This document shows, piece by piece, positions 8,235-17,502 of a DNA stretch of 64,000 nt. Position numbers and translations under genes: made by a program. Every line of letters starts with the position of its first letter. The stretch's first letter is position 1. Origin of the DNA: Haliea sp963974125 (GTDB lineage Bacteria > Pseudomonadota > Gammaproteobacteria > Pseudomonadales > Halieaceae); contig CAXBCH010000019.1 of assembly GCA_963974125.1 (NCBI GenBank), forward strand, positions 22,469 through 86,468, read 5' to 3'. Below the pieces are notes generated by a model that saw nothing but the letters and a program-made list of their open reading frames with translations, did no database searches and was not told the origin of the DNA.

Positions 8235-9296
8235 TCAGGTCAGCAGGGCTGGCAGCGCCTCCAGTAGTGCATCGCACTGCTCATCAGTGCCCACGGTAAT
8301 GCGCAGATAGTCGGAAATCCGCGGCTTGTCGAAGTAGCGTACAACAATGCCCTGCTCCCGCAGCGCCAGAAAGATCGCCTTCGCGTCCTGTGCGGGTCCC
8401 GGCGTGGCAAAGACAAAGTTTGCAGCCGAGGGCAGCACTGAGAAACCCAGTGCTTCCAGCCCCTCGGTCAGGCGAGCGCGGGTGGCGATGACCTTGTGGC
8501 GGCTGTCCTGGAACCAGTCCTCGTCGGCCAGGGAGGCAATGACCGCGCGCTGGGCGATGGCGTCCAGGGGGTAGGAATTGAAGGAGTTCTTGATCCGCTG
8601 CAGACCATCGATCAGCGGCGCCTGGCCAAAGGCCATGCCGACACGCAGGCCGGCCAGGGCACGGGATTTCGACAGGGTCTGGACCACCAGAAGGTTGGCA
8701 TGGTCGTTGATCAGCGTGACCGCGGAATCGCCGCCGAAGTCGATATAGGCCTCGTCAATGACCACTACACGGTCGGGGTTGTCCTGCAGCAGGCGCTGGA
8801 TATCCGCCAGCTCGAGCACGATGCCGGTAGGGGCATTCGGATTGGGCAGGATAATGCCGCCATTGGGACGGGCGTAGGCAGCCACATCAATGGTGAAATT
8901 GCCGCGCAGGGGAATCTGCTCGAACGCGATGCCATAGAGCTCACACCAGACAGGGTAGAAACTGTAACTTATGTCGGGGAACAGCAGTGGCTGGTCCTGC
9001 TGCAGCAGCCCCTGGAAAACATGGGCGAGAACCTCGTCGGAACCGTTGCCGAGAAACACCTGGTCGGCAGCCAGCCCGTAATAGTCGGCCAGGGCCTGGC
9101 ACAGTTCGCTGGATTCCGGATCGGGGTAGCGCCGCAGGGCCTCGCCGTCGGTGGCGTGGATCGCTGCCAGAACCTGGGGTGATGGCGGGTAGGGTGCTTC
9201 ATTGGTATTCAACTTGACCAGGCGCCGGTGCCGCGGCTGTTCGCCGGGCACGTAGGGCGTCAGGCGCCGGGTAAGGTCACTCCAGAAGCGGCTCAT
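8235..9296 (-). CDS. hisC: Histidinol-phosphate aminotransferase
   Basis: Pyridoxal-phosphate aminotransferase of histidine synthesis converting imidazole acetol phosphate to histidinol phosphate. The 353-residue protein starts at the ATG at 9296 (MSRFWSDLTRRLTPYVPGEQ), with AGGA 6 bp upstream. Type I fold signatures are KLNTNEAPYPPSP, FLGNGSDEVL, NPNAPTG, DEAYIDF and the lysine-bearing TLSKSRALAGLRVG. It stands alone without other his genes. The gene ends 75 bp from repeat copy B. Confidence 0.95.
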   Translation of the reverse strand: MSRFWSDLTRRLTPYVPGEQPRHRRLVKLNTNEAPYPPSPQVLAAIHATDGEALRRYPDPESSELCQALADYYGLAADQVFLGNGSDEVLAHVFQGLLQQDQPLLFPDISYSFYPVWCELYGIAFEQIPLRGNFTIDVAAYARPNGGIILPNPNAPTGIVLELADIQRLLQDNPDRVVVIDEAYIDFGGDSAVTLINDHANLLVVQTLSKSRALAGLRVGMAFGQAPLIDGLQRIKNSFNSYPLDAIAQRAVIASLADEDWFQDSRHKVIATRARLTEGLEALGFSVLPSAANFVFATPGPAQDAKAIFLALREQGIVVRYFDKPRISDYLRITVGTDEQCDALLEALPALLT

Positions 9297-9424
9297 GCAC
9301 AATCCTGTGGTCGGCACAGTGCGGGAAGCGCGGTATTCTACTTGAGCACTATCGCTTTGCAAGCTGCCATGCGGCTGGCTGCCCTGCGGCCGGCAAGGCG
9401 AAGCTGGCGCTCTGGAGTACCGCG

Positions 9425-10699
9425 TCAGTATTTGAACACCGTATCCAGTACGACGCGGTCATAGTCGCGGCCGGTACCGAAGGCATTTTCACCCGACTCG
9501 TTGTCAACGAAGACCGTCACGCCCATATGCCACTGCTTGTCGATGGCATAAGTGCCAAACAGCTTGTGGCCGCGAATGTCGGCGCCGCCACCGGCGACGT
9601 TGGAATCGCGCAGCAGGCCGAGTACGGCGTCGGCCTCCACCCGCTCGTATTGATAGCCCAGGTCCCAGCTGCCGGCGCCACCGGCCTTGCCCAGCCGCGT
9701 TCCGGCGATCCAGCCGGTGTCATGCTCGTCGGCGTCCAGGTTCTGCACATAGTGCGCGTACACTGCCAGCGGCCGAGGCAGGCCGCGCCAGGTCAGTTCG
9801 GAGAACAGCTCCAGCTCCTCGAAATCGGTATTGTAGGTGCAGCGGCCATCGCCGTCGCAGCTGAAGCTGTTGCCGGAGAAATCATCGCGGTCACCAAAGA
9901 AGACGGTTTCACCCTGCACCGGAATATCCAGATACCCGGCACCGGCCGTCAGCCCCAGATCTTCCCCCAGGCCAATGGTAAACCCGGACTGCACACCGTA
10001 GTAGAAAGTGCGGTTGGCGCGGTTGCTGTCGCTCTCCAGGGCAATGGCGGCGGCGTTGAGGAACAGGCCGCTGCCCGACCAGCCCAGGGCTATGCCCTCC
10101 GGCGTGTAGTCCGAGTCCCAGAGCAGGCCGGAGCCCTGGGGCCGGTAGAAGTTGTTCTTCATCTTGCCGCCGCTCAGGTAGGCGCCGTCGAAGGGCTTCC
10201 AGGTGGCATAGGCCTGATCCAGGAACAGGTCCTTGCTGCTGCCACCGCTGCCCAGGGTGGTATTGCCGGAGGACGGCGACTCGTTCCCCGCTGCGATCCG
10301 CAAGCCCACCTCTACCGCGTTGGGCAGTTGCGCAACAAACCCCGCGCGCGCGCGCAGACGATGCCGACTGCGTACATCCCGCGCTGCCACGTCGATCTCC
10401 TCATAGCGGTAGCGGAAGTCGCCACTGAAGCGAATCCTGTCGGACCAGTGGTCCGCGGGGCGGGAGGGAGCCGCGACCGGCGCGCGCTCAAGCCTGAGTT
10501 CGGAGACCGCGCTGGCGGTGCTCTCACGCAGCTCGGCGTTTTCCTGCTCCAGCGCGGTCACACGCTGCATCAGCGCGGTCATCTGCGCCTTCATCTGCTC
10601 AAACTCGGCTTCGCTGACGGCGGCCCGGGCACCGCCCGCAGCCACAGTACTAGCCAGAACGACCGCCCATGCTGCCGTCGCCACTCTTGTTTTACTCAT
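9425..10699 (-). CDS. Putative outer-membrane porin (Pho-regulated)
   Basis: A 424-residue secreted protein with a signal peptide (cleavage likely after GGARA), a short coiled-coil segment (about residues 30-70, MKAQMTALMQRVTALEQENAEL), then a beta-rich barrel-like region. It opens with IRFSGDFRYRYEEID and ends in VVLDTVFKY with the terminal aromatic typical of outer-membrane barrels. The layout matches the family annotated simply as putative porin. A good Pho box lies 71 bp upstream and it sits next to phoU, so a role in phosphate or phosphate-ester uptake under starvation is inferred. The actual substrate is unknown. Confidence 0.8.
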   Translation of the reverse strand: MSKTRVATAAWAVVLASTVAAGGARAAVSEAEFEQMKAQMTALMQRVTALEQENAELRESTASAVSELRLERAPVAAPSRPADHWSDRIRFSGDFRYRYEEIDVAARDVRSRHRLRARAGFVAQLPNAVEVGLRIAAGNESPSSGNTTLGSGGSSKDLFLDQAYATWKPFDGAYLSGGKMKNNFYRPQGSGLLWDSDYTPEGIALGWSGSGLFLNAAAIALESDSNRANRTFYYGVQSGFTIGLGEDLGLTAGAGYLDIPVQGETVFFGDRDDFSGNSFSCDGDGRCTYNTDFEELELFSELTWRGLPRPLAVYAHYVQNLDADEHDTGWIAGTRLGKAGGAGSWDLGYQYERVEADAVLGLLRDSNVAGGGADIRGHKLFGTYAIDKQWHMGVTVFVDNESGENAFGTGRDYDRVVLDTVFKY

Positions 10700-10737
10700 G
10701 AATCGTCCTCACCCGTCACTGCCAGCGCGCTTGCGCG

Positions 10738-10753
10738 TGACACTTCAGTGTCA
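10738..10753. promoter_or_regulatory. Inverted repeat in porin leader
   Basis: TGACACT-TC-AGTGTCA is a perfect 7-bp inverted repeat lying between the Pho box and the porin start. It could be an operator or an mRNA hairpin; nothing identifies a binding protein. Confidence 0.4.
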
Positions 10754-10769
10754 TTGCTGTTTCTTTTTT

Positions 10770-10787
10770 ATGACAACATTATGACAG
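10770..10787 (-). promoter_or_regulatory. Pho box upstream of the porin
   Basis: The minus strand reads CTGTCAT-AATG-TTGTCAT, two direct 7-mers with 11-bp periodicity, as expected for PhoB binding. It faces the porin gene. Confidence 0.8.
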
Positions 10788-10810
10788 GTGAGTACGCGAT
10801 AACCTAGAGT

Positions 10811-11536
10811 CTAGTGTCGATCCTCGACCTGATTCATCAGCTCATCGGGCTCGACATGGCGCACATCCAGGCCCCGCACCAGATAGACCACGTTCTCGGC
10901 AATATTGCAGGCGTGGTCACCCACGCGCTCCAGACTGCGCAGCGCCCACATCTGGCCCAGCACGGGACCAATGGTACGTGGGTCCTCCATCATGAAGGTC
11001 ACCAGACTGCGCATCGCCGTGGCATATTCGGCATCCACGGAGCGATCGGCAATTACCGTGTCCACCGCCATATCGACATCCAGGCGCGCAAACGCGTCCA
11101 GCGCGTGCCGCAACATCTCGCCGACATGATTGCTGATGTGCCGTATCTCGACAAAGCCGCCACCGCTCGATGCCGGTTCCTCGGAAGCTTTCACCGCCTG
11201 GCGGGCAATCTTGCTGGCCTCGTCGCCAATCCGCTCGAGATCGGTTGTGACCTTGGAAATCGCCAGCACCAGGCGCAGGTCGCTGGCCGCGGGTTGCCGA
11301 CGGGCAAGGATGCGGAAGCACTCCTCGTCGATGCTGATTTCCATATCATTGACTTCCTCATCGCCGGCGACGACTTCTTCTGCCAACCCGCTGTCGCGAT
11401 TGAGGAGGGACTCCACCGCCCTGCTGATCTGCTGCTCGACCAGCCCGCCCATTTCCAGCAGGTGGTTCTTGACAGCTTCCAGTTCGGCGTTGAACTGGGC
11501 TGATATGTGTTGCTTGTAGCTATCCTGGTTCAGCAT
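10811..11536 (-). CDS. phoU: Phosphate signalling complex accessory protein PhoU
   Basis: Helical metal-binding protein that couples the Pst transporter to PhoR and represses the Pho regulon when phosphate is plentiful. The 241-residue form starts MLNQDSYKQHISAQFNAELE at 11536. The two PhoU repeats carry ERIGDEASKIA (about 120) and ERVGDHACNIAENV (about 215), the characteristic metal-site motifs. It lies 10 bp after pstB, the last of the pst genes. Confidence 0.97.
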   Translation of the reverse strand: MLNQDSYKQHISAQFNAELEAVKNHLLEMGGLVEQQISRAVESLLNRDSGLAEEVVAGDEEVNDMEISIDEECFRILARRQPAASDLRLVLAISKVTTDLERIGDEASKIARQAVKASEEPASSGGGFVEIRHISNHVGEMLRHALDAFARLDVDMAVDTVIADRSVDAEYATAMRSLVTFMMEDPRTIGPVLGQMWALRSLERVGDHACNIAENVVYLVRGLDVRHVEPDELMNQVEDRH

Positions 11537-11546
11537 GACAATGTCC

Positions 11547-12374
11547 TCAGCCGTAGCGGCCGGTGATGTAATCCTCGGTCTGCTTCTGTTCCGGGTTGGT
11601 GAACAGCGTATCGGTGTCGTCGTACTCAATCAACTTGCCCATGTACATGAACGCTGTCATGTCCGACACCCGGGCTGCCTGCTGCATGTTGTGAGTCACG
11701 ATTACAATGGTGTAGCGGGATTTGAGCTCGTAGATCAGCTCCTCGATCTTCAGCGTGGAGATTGGATCGAGGGCCGAAGCAGGCTCATCGAGCAGCAGAA
11801 CCTCAGGTTCCACGGCGATGGTGCGGGCAATTACCAGGCGCTGCTGCTGTCCCCCCGACATGCCCAGGGCGCTCTCATGCAGCCGATCCTTGACCTCTTC
11901 CCACAGGGCTGCAGCGCGCAGGGACTTTTCCACCACTTCGTCCAGGATGCGCTTCTTGTTGATACCCTGTATACGCAGGCCGTAGGCAACATTCTCGTAA
12001 ATGCTCTTGGGGAAGGGATTGGGCTTCTGGAATACCATGCCGATTCGCCGGCGCAGGGCTGCGACATCTACCCGACGGTCGTAGACATCCTCGTTTTCCA
12101 GCAACAGCCTGCCATCCACGCGGCAGCCATCCACCAGGTCATTCATGCGGTTGATGCAGCGCAGCAGACTGGATTTGCCACAGCCGCTGGGACCAATAAA
12201 GGCCGTCACCCGCTGGCGGGGTATTTCCAGGTTGATGTCGAACAGGGCCTGCGCGTTGTTGTAGAACAAGTTCAGATTTTCCATCCGCAGACTGGTTTCC
12301 GCGGGGCCGGTCTGGCCCGCGGGGTGCGCCTGATCGCGCTTCAGAGCCTGGATGTCGAGGGCATGGGTTTGCAT
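11547..12374 (-). CDS. pstB: Phosphate ABC transporter ATP-binding protein
   Basis: ATPase of the high-affinity phosphate transporter, 275 residues. Walker A GPSGCGKSS, the Q-loop FQKPNPFPKSIYENVAYG, signature LGMSGGQQQRL and Walker B VLLLDEPASALDP are all present. The N-terminus carries about 30 residues before MENLNLFY that PstB of enteric bacteria lacks. It lies 13 bp downstream of pstA. Confidence 0.98.
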   Translation of the reverse strand: MQTHALDIQALKRDQAHPAGQTGPAETSLRMENLNLFYNNAQALFDINLEIPRQRVTAFIGPSGCGKSSLLRCINRMNDLVDGCRVDGRLLLENEDVYDRRVDVAALRRRIGMVFQKPNPFPKSIYENVAYGLRIQGINKKRILDEVVEKSLRAAALWEEVKDRLHESALGMSGGQQQRLVIARTIAVEPEVLLLDEPASALDPISTLKIEELIYELKSRYTIVIVTHNMQQAARVSDMTAFMYMGKLIEYDDTDTLFTNPEQKQTEDYITGRYG

Positions 12375-12387
12375 GATGGGTTCCTGT

Positions 12388-14103
12388 CTAGTGTTCCAGC
12401 GACTTGTAGCGTTCCCGCAAGCGGTTGCGCAGGCTCACGGCGGCGAGATTCAGCAGCGCGATAATCAGCACCAGCAACAATGCCGTAGCATAGACCAGAG
12501 GCCGCGCCGCCTCTACATTGGGACTCTGAAAGCCGACATCATAGATGTGGAATCCCAGGTGCATGAACTTCTGGTCCAGATGCAGATAAGGGTAATTGCC
12601 GTCCAGGGGCAGGGTCGGGGCCAGCTTCACCACACCCACCAGCATCAGCGGCGCCACTTCGCCCGCGGCCCTCGCCACGGCCAGAATCAGGCCGGTCATC
12701 ATGGCCGGGCTGGCCATCGGCAGTACTACCCGCCACAGGGTTTCCGCGCGAGTGGCGCCCAGCGCCAGCGAGCCTTCGCGCAGGGCCTTGGGAATCCGCG
12801 ACAGACCCTCCTCGGTCGCCACTATCACCACCGGCAACGTGAGCAGGGCCAGGGTCAATGAGGCCCACATCAGGCCCGGCGTGCCGAATGTCGGCCGCGG
12901 CAGCGCCGCCGGGAAGAACAGCTCGTCAAGCTCACCGCCGACAAAGTAGATGAAGAATCCGAGACCAAACACACCGTAGACGATAGACGGTACCCCCGCC
13001 AGGTTGTTGACCGCGATGCGGATGGTGCGGGTGATAAAGCCCTGGCTGGCGTATTCACGCAGGTAGACTGCTGCGACCACACCGAAGGGAGTGACCATGA
13101 TGGACATCAGGATCACCATCAGCACCGTACCAAACATGGCAGGAAAGATACCGCCCTCGGTATTGGCTTCGCGGGGCTCGGCTGTCAGGAACTCCCAGAG
13201 CCGCTCGAAGTACATCCCCACCTTGGCCACAACACCCATGGCGTTGGGCTGGTAGGCGCGCACCACCTTGGCAATGGGCAGGGTCACTACCCGGCCGTCG
13301 GCAAGTTCGGCGCTGTAGCTGTGGTCCTTGATGCTGTCATAGAGCACATACAGCTCCTCCTGCAGCACGCGGAAGCGGGCCTCCTGCTCGGCCCGCTCGC
13401 TGGCGAGATCCGCCGCAGCTGCCGCATCCAGGGCCTCGTCCAGCTCCAGTCTGCGCTCGCGCAGGCGCAGGCGCTCCAGCTCGTAGTTGATGGCGCCGAT
13501 CTCCACCCGCTCGATCTGGCGAATCTGCTCGCGCACCGCGTCGGTTTCGGTGACCAGTTCCTGCAGCGCCTGCCAGGTGGCCTCCGGGCCATCGGCCGCG
13601 ACCGTGACCTCCGGCGCGTTGAAGCGGCTGACACCGCGCAGGTAGCCGTAGAAATTGCCCCACTCGAGGCGCTCTATGACCACAACGTCCTCGGGCCAGC
13701 GGCGTTCCCCGAACTGCTCATCAATGAGCCAGGTGAAGTCTGTGCCGAGGAAATCGCGGTTGCCCTGCTTGAGCAGCGTACGCTGGTAGTAGGGTCCCGG
13801 GCCCTGCAGATTGATGCCGGCCCCCTGCAGCTGGGTACCGATCACCTCGACTTCCTCCACCACCTCGCCCAGCACCTCCCGCGACTGGTCCTGGTAGCTC
13901 ACCGTTACCGCCAGCACATCCGCCGGCCAGAAGTGGCTGAGGCCGCGCACGGCGAGTAGCAGGAGCAATCCCAGTACCGCAATCACACTGACACTCACGG
14001 CAGCGCCATTGAGCCAGATCAGCGGTTCGCCACTGCGCAGCCAGGATTTGACGCCGGGAGAGCGATCGCTGTGCAAATCCTGTTCGTTGATCATCTTCAT
14101 CAC
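12388..14103 (-). CDS. pstA: Phosphate ABC transporter permease PstA (long form)
   Basis: Inner-membrane permease of the Pst system. At 571 residues it is nearly twice the length of E. coli PstA (about 296). The extra part lies between the first transmembrane helix (about residues 30-55) and the permease core that begins near residue 300. It is hydrophilic, rich in Glu, Arg and Gln, with a probable coiled-coil around 195-260, and is predicted to be periplasmic. The core holds the permease loop EGSLALGATRAETLWRVVLP. Long PstA/PstC pairs are known in Pseudomonas-type bacteria. Its start overlaps the end of pstC by 4 bp. Confidence 0.93.
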   Translation of the reverse strand: MMKMINEQDLHSDRSPGVKSWLRSGEPLIWLNGAAVSVSVIAVLGLLLLLAVRGLSHFWPADVLAVTVSYQDQSREVLGEVVEEVEVIGTQLQGAGINLQGPGPYYQRTLLKQGNRDFLGTDFTWLIDEQFGERRWPEDVVVIERLEWGNFYGYLRGVSRFNAPEVTVAADGPEATWQALQELVTETDAVREQIRQIERVEIGAINYELERLRLRERRLELDEALDAAAAADLASERAEQEARFRVLQEELYVLYDSIKDHSYSAELADGRVVTLPIAKVVRAYQPNAMGVVAKVGMYFERLWEFLTAEPREANTEGGIFPAMFGTVLMVILMSIMVTPFGVVAAVYLREYASQGFITRTIRIAVNNLAGVPSIVYGVFGLGFFIYFVGGELDELFFPAALPRPTFGTPGLMWASLTLALLTLPVVIVATEEGLSRIPKALREGSLALGATRAETLWRVVLPMASPAMMTGLILAVARAAGEVAPLMLVGVVKLAPTLPLDGNYPYLHLDQKFMHLGFHIYDVGFQSPNVEAARPLVYATALLLVLIIALLNLAAVSLRNRLRERYKSLEH

Positions 14104-16343
14104 AGGGACCCGTATTTGACCCGCAGCCGCTGCCGCACCAGTTCGGCGATGGTATTGACCGCAAAGGTGAACATGAACAGTACAAAGGCCGCGAGGAACA
14201 GAACCCGGTAATGGGTGCTGTTCACTTCCGCCTCCGGCACCTCGACCGCGAGGTTGGCAGACAGCGTGCGCATGCCCTCGAAGATGTTGACGTCCATGAT
14301 CGGCGTGTTGCCGGTGGCCATCAGCACGATCATGGTTTCGCCCACTGCCCGCCCCAGGCCAATCATCAGGCCCGAGAAAATGCCCGGGCTGGCAGTCGGA
14401 ATAACAACGCCGACCAGGGTCTGCCAGGGCGTGGCACCCAACGCCAGGCTACCGTAGCTCAGATGCTTGGGCACGGAGAATATGGCGTCCTCGGCAATCG
14501 AGAAGATGGTGGGGATCACTGCCATGCCCATGGCGATCCCGACCACCAGGGCATTGCGCTGGTCAAAGGATATCCCCAGCTCCGCGGTGATCCAGCGGCG
14601 CATGTCACCATCGAAGAAGAAGAGTTCGAAGCTGTCGTTGGCGGCAAAACTCAGGTAGCCAATCAGGATCACCACGGGGACCAGCACCGCAGCGTGCCAG
14701 CCGTCCGGCACCCGGGAACGGATGGCGATCGGCAGCCGCGACCAGAGAAAGGCAAACAGCAACACGCCGACCGGCAGGGCCAGCATGAGGGTGACCACCG
14801 CGGTCAGCTTGTCCTCGATAAGCGGCGCCAGCCACAACCCGGCGAGAAAGCCCAGGATCACCGTGGGCAACGCCTCCATCAGCTCGATCATCGGCTTGAT
14901 TTTGCGGCGCAGGGGGGCGGCCATGAAATAGGCGGTGTAGATCGCCCCGCAGATCGCCAGCGGAGCGGCGATCATCATGGTGTAGAAGGCGGCCTTGAGG
15001 GTACCGAAGGCCAATGGGGCGAAACTGTACTTGGGTTCGAAATCCGTGTCCGCCGACGACGATTGCCAGACATGGGCGGGTTCATCGTAGCTCTCGTACC
15101 AGACCTTGCTCCACAGCGCGGACCAGGAGATGTCGGGATGTTCGTTGTCGATGTGCCAGCTGCGCAGGTCACCGTTGTCGTCCACGAATACAAGGGCATC
15201 AGCGCGCGGGGAAATCGCCGCCGCCCCCGCGCCCAGGGGCAGCGCTTCCCGGCTCAGCAGGCGGCGGTGAGCGGTGCTGTGGTAGATCTGCAGCTCACCT
15301 TCGCGCCCCAGCGCGAGGAAACCCTTGCGGCGCTGCTCCGTGACCAGTCCGGTAACGACCACGCCATCGGTATCGAACTGGCGAATGCGCTGCAGATGAT
15401 TGCCGCCCTCCCCGTCCCGCACCATGAAAAACTGCACCAGCTCGCCGCGGTCAGAAGCCGCCAGCAAGGAGATGCCCCCCAACAGCATCGCGCTGGTCGA
15501 GAGGCGCCCGCCGTCAGTGAACAACTCGCCCCGGCTCGCCACCTGCAGGGAGCCGTTGCTGTCGCGCTGCCGCAGATTCAGGACGCTGAAGCCGCCCTGG
15601 GAATCCACGCGGAACAGCCAGCGCAGGTCTTCATCAATATGGAAGGCCGCGGTGGCTCCACCGAGAGCCGGGATCTCCAGCTCCTCCTGCTCCAGCGACA
15701 CCGCACCGGTAATGAAGTTCTCCTCGCGCCTGACACGTTGTGCACGCAGTTCCCCCGCCTGGTTCAGGGCCGCAACCACCAGCCCTTCGTCGGTTTCGCC
15801 AACGGCCAGCTGCACCACCGGCACGGTGCCGAAATTCAGCGCCAGGTCGGGGTAGTGACGCTCTATCCTCGGGGTGATAACGCGATTGCCGTCCGGGTAG
15901 GTCAGGCGATATTCGTGGCTGTGCAGGGAGATACTGCCGGAATCGTGGGCAATGGCGAACAGGCGGCCTTCGGCCCCCTCTGGCGCCACCGCGGCAATGC
16001 TGCCCAGTTCCGGAGCGAGGGCTTCACGGAGTACCAGCTCACCACTGTCGAGCTCAAAAAAACGTGCGCTGCCATCGGCAAAGACGCCAAAACCGACCTC
16101 CGTCTGCTCTTCGACCGCCAGGTGCAGTGGCGCCTCCGAGAAGGGAGATTCCACAGTGGCGCGAGGCTCCATGGTGGCGTTGCTGAACAGGGGCAGGACT
16201 TCATACAGCAGGTAGAAAAAAATCAACAGGATGGCGACCAGCACCCCGACCCCGCCGGCAGTGACGGCAACGGTTGCCGTGCGATCCTTGAAATGGCGCC
16301 ATCGGGGCGTGAAGGGCGACACGTGCTCGCTTAATCTGGCCAA
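14100..16343 (-). CDS. pstC: Phosphate ABC transporter permease PstC (long form)
   Basis: Partner permease of PstA, 747 residues against about 320 in E. coli. After a first transmembrane helix (about 27-50) comes a large soluble region of roughly 380 residues with repeated beta-strand patterns suggestive of a propeller, predicted periplasmic. The permease core follows from about residue 435, with YGSLALGATPWQTLVGVVIP as the ATPase-contact loop. The start is a TTG at 16343 with a weak ribosome site; no ATG fits better. It lies 78 bp after pstS across a stable hairpin. Confidence 0.92.
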   Translation of the reverse strand: MARLSEHVSPFTPRWRHFKDRTATVAVTAGGVGVLVAILLIFFYLLYEVLPLFSNATMEPRATVESPFSEAPLHLAVEEQTEVGFGVFADGSARFFELDSGELVLREALAPELGSIAAVAPEGAEGRLFAIAHDSGSISLHSHEYRLTYPDGNRVITPRIERHYPDLALNFGTVPVVQLAVGETDEGLVVAALNQAGELRAQRVRREENFITGAVSLEQEELEIPALGGATAAFHIDEDLRWLFRVDSQGGFSVLNLRQRDSNGSLQVASRGELFTDGGRLSTSAMLLGGISLLAASDRGELVQFFMVRDGEGGNHLQRIRQFDTDGVVVTGLVTEQRRKGFLALGREGELQIYHSTAHRRLLSREALPLGAGAAAISPRADALVFVDDNGDLRSWHIDNEHPDISWSALWSKVWYESYDEPAHVWQSSSADTDFEPKYSFAPLAFGTLKAAFYTMMIAAPLAICGAIYTAYFMAAPLRRKIKPMIELMEALPTVILGFLAGLWLAPLIEDKLTAVVTLMLALPVGVLLFAFLWSRLPIAIRSRVPDGWHAAVLVPVVILIGYLSFAANDSFELFFFDGDMRRWITAELGISFDQRNALVVGIAMGMAVIPTIFSIAEDAIFSVPKHLSYGSLALGATPWQTLVGVVIPTASPGIFSGLMIGLGRAVGETMIVLMATGNTPIMDVNIFEGMRTLSANLAVEVPEAEVNSTHYRVLFLAAFVLFMFTFAVNTIAELVRQRLRVKYGSL

Positions 16344-16375
16344 GGCTGCGGCTCTCGAAAGTAGGGTACGAAATC

Positions 16376-16407
16376 CGGGCAGCCCCCCGGCAAGGGGCGG
16401 CTGCCCG
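16376..16407 (-). other. Intergenic mRNA hairpin between pstS and pstC
   Basis: CGGGCAGCC pairs with GGCTGCCCG around CCCCGGCAAGGGGC, which can pair further. No U-run follows. Such a stem after the binding-protein gene commonly protects the upstream mRNA and lets pstS be made in excess over pstCAB; here this is an inference. Confidence 0.6.
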
Positions 16408-16421
16408 ATCGACAGCGCTGG

Positions 16422-17393
16422 TTACAGGTCCAGCTGCTTGCTGAACCGCTCCACCACCGCAGCAGGCAGGGGGATGTAGCCGTCCTTCAGCACAACTTCC
16501 TGGCCCTGGCGTGAAAACACCATCTTGATGAATTCGCGTTCCAGCGGTGACAGCGGCTGGTTCGGGTTCTTGTTGACGTACATGTACAGGAAGCGAGCCA
16601 GGGGGTAACTGCCATCAACCGAGTTTTCGCCATTGGCCTCGACCGGCGCATCACCCTCGCGCTTGCTCAGGGGGACGGTACGTACACTGGAGGTGCGGTA
16701 ACCGATGCCCGAGTAGCCGATGCCGTTCACCGAGGTGGATACCGACTGCACGACCGAGGCCGATCCGGGCTGTTCATTGACGCTGTTCTTGAAGTCGCCC
16801 TTGCACAGGGCGACGCTCTTGAAATAGCCGTAGGTACCGGACACCGAATTGCGACCGAACAGCTGCAGATCACGGTTTTCCCAGGCTCCGTCCAGTCCCA
16901 GCTGGCCCCACTTGCTGATATCGGCGGCAGCACCGCACTTGCGGGTGGACGAGAATACAGCGTCGACCTCGGCAATCGTCATGGCAGTAATCGGATTGTC
17001 CTTGTGCACATAGACGGCAAGCGCGTCAATGGCGACGGGCACCGCCGTGGGCTTGTAACCGTGTCGGGTCTCAAAGGCCTCGATTTCCTGGTCGCGCATT
17101 TCCCGACTCATGGGGCCGAAGTTGGCAGTACCCTCGACCAGTGCCGTCGGTGCCGTGGATGAGCCGGCGGCCTGGATCTGGATGTTGACGTTGGGGTAGG
17201 CGCGCTTGAACTCTTCCGCCCACAGGGTCATCAAATTGGCCAGGGTATCGGAACCGATGCTGGAAAGATTGCCGGAGACACCGCTGGAGATTTCGTAATC
17301 CCGAAGTTCGGGATCGAGGTCTGCAAGGGATGCGCTTGCGAGGCTGAGGCCGGCAACCGCAACCGCGGCCTGGAACAGATTCTTGATCGACAT
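16422..17393 (-). CDS. pstS: Phosphate-binding periplasmic protein PstS
   Basis: Periplasmic phosphate receptor feeding PstCAB. The 323-residue form starts MSIKNLFQAAVAVAGLSLAS at 17393 behind GGAG, with a signal peptide cut near ASLA. Longer in-frame upstream starts would run through the Pho box and into phoR and are rejected. Binding-protein signatures are GSDTLANLM, AAGSSTAPTALVEG, GPMSREM and RNSVSGTYGYFK. The gene follows phoR but has its own Pho-box promoter. Confidence 0.96.
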   Translation of the reverse strand: MSIKNLFQAAVAVAGLSLASASLADLDPELRDYEISSGVSGNLSSIGSDTLANLMTLWAEEFKRAYPNVNIQIQAAGSSTAPTALVEGTANFGPMSREMRDQEIEAFETRHGYKPTAVPVAIDALAVYVHKDNPITAMTIAEVDAVFSSTRKCGAAADISKWGQLGLDGAWENRDLQLFGRNSVSGTYGYFKSVALCKGDFKNSVNEQPGSASVVQSVSTSVNGIGYSGIGYRTSSVRTVPLSKREGDAPVEANGENSVDGSYPLARFLYMYVNKNPNQPLSPLEREFIKMVFSRQGQEVVLKDGYIPLPAAVVERFSKQLDL

Positions 17394-17446
17394 TTGAGGC
17401 TCCCGTTTCCAAAAAGCGTTGATGCCGCACACAGTAAACGCCATAT

Positions 17447-17464
17447 ATGACAAAATTATGACAA
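17447..17464 (-). promoter_or_regulatory. Pho box upstream of pstS
   Basis: The minus strand reads TTGTCAT-AATT-TTGTCAT, two identical 7-mers 11 bp apart, 54 bp before the pstS start. It lies between phoR and pstS and would drive pstSCAB-phoU. Confidence 0.85.
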
Positions 17465-17502
17465 CTCCGTGTAGGGCGCCGAAAAACTGCTGCGGGCGAC
17501 CG

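Noticed and set aside
10738..10753. TGACACT repeats as a second Pho box before the porin
   Set aside because: They are inverted with a 2-bp spacer, whereas Pho boxes are direct repeats with 11-bp periodicity.
14211..16334. A 707-codon open frame on the plus strand
   Set aside because: It is antisense to pstC, and its composition (Gln, His, Arg) is that of a shadow frame.
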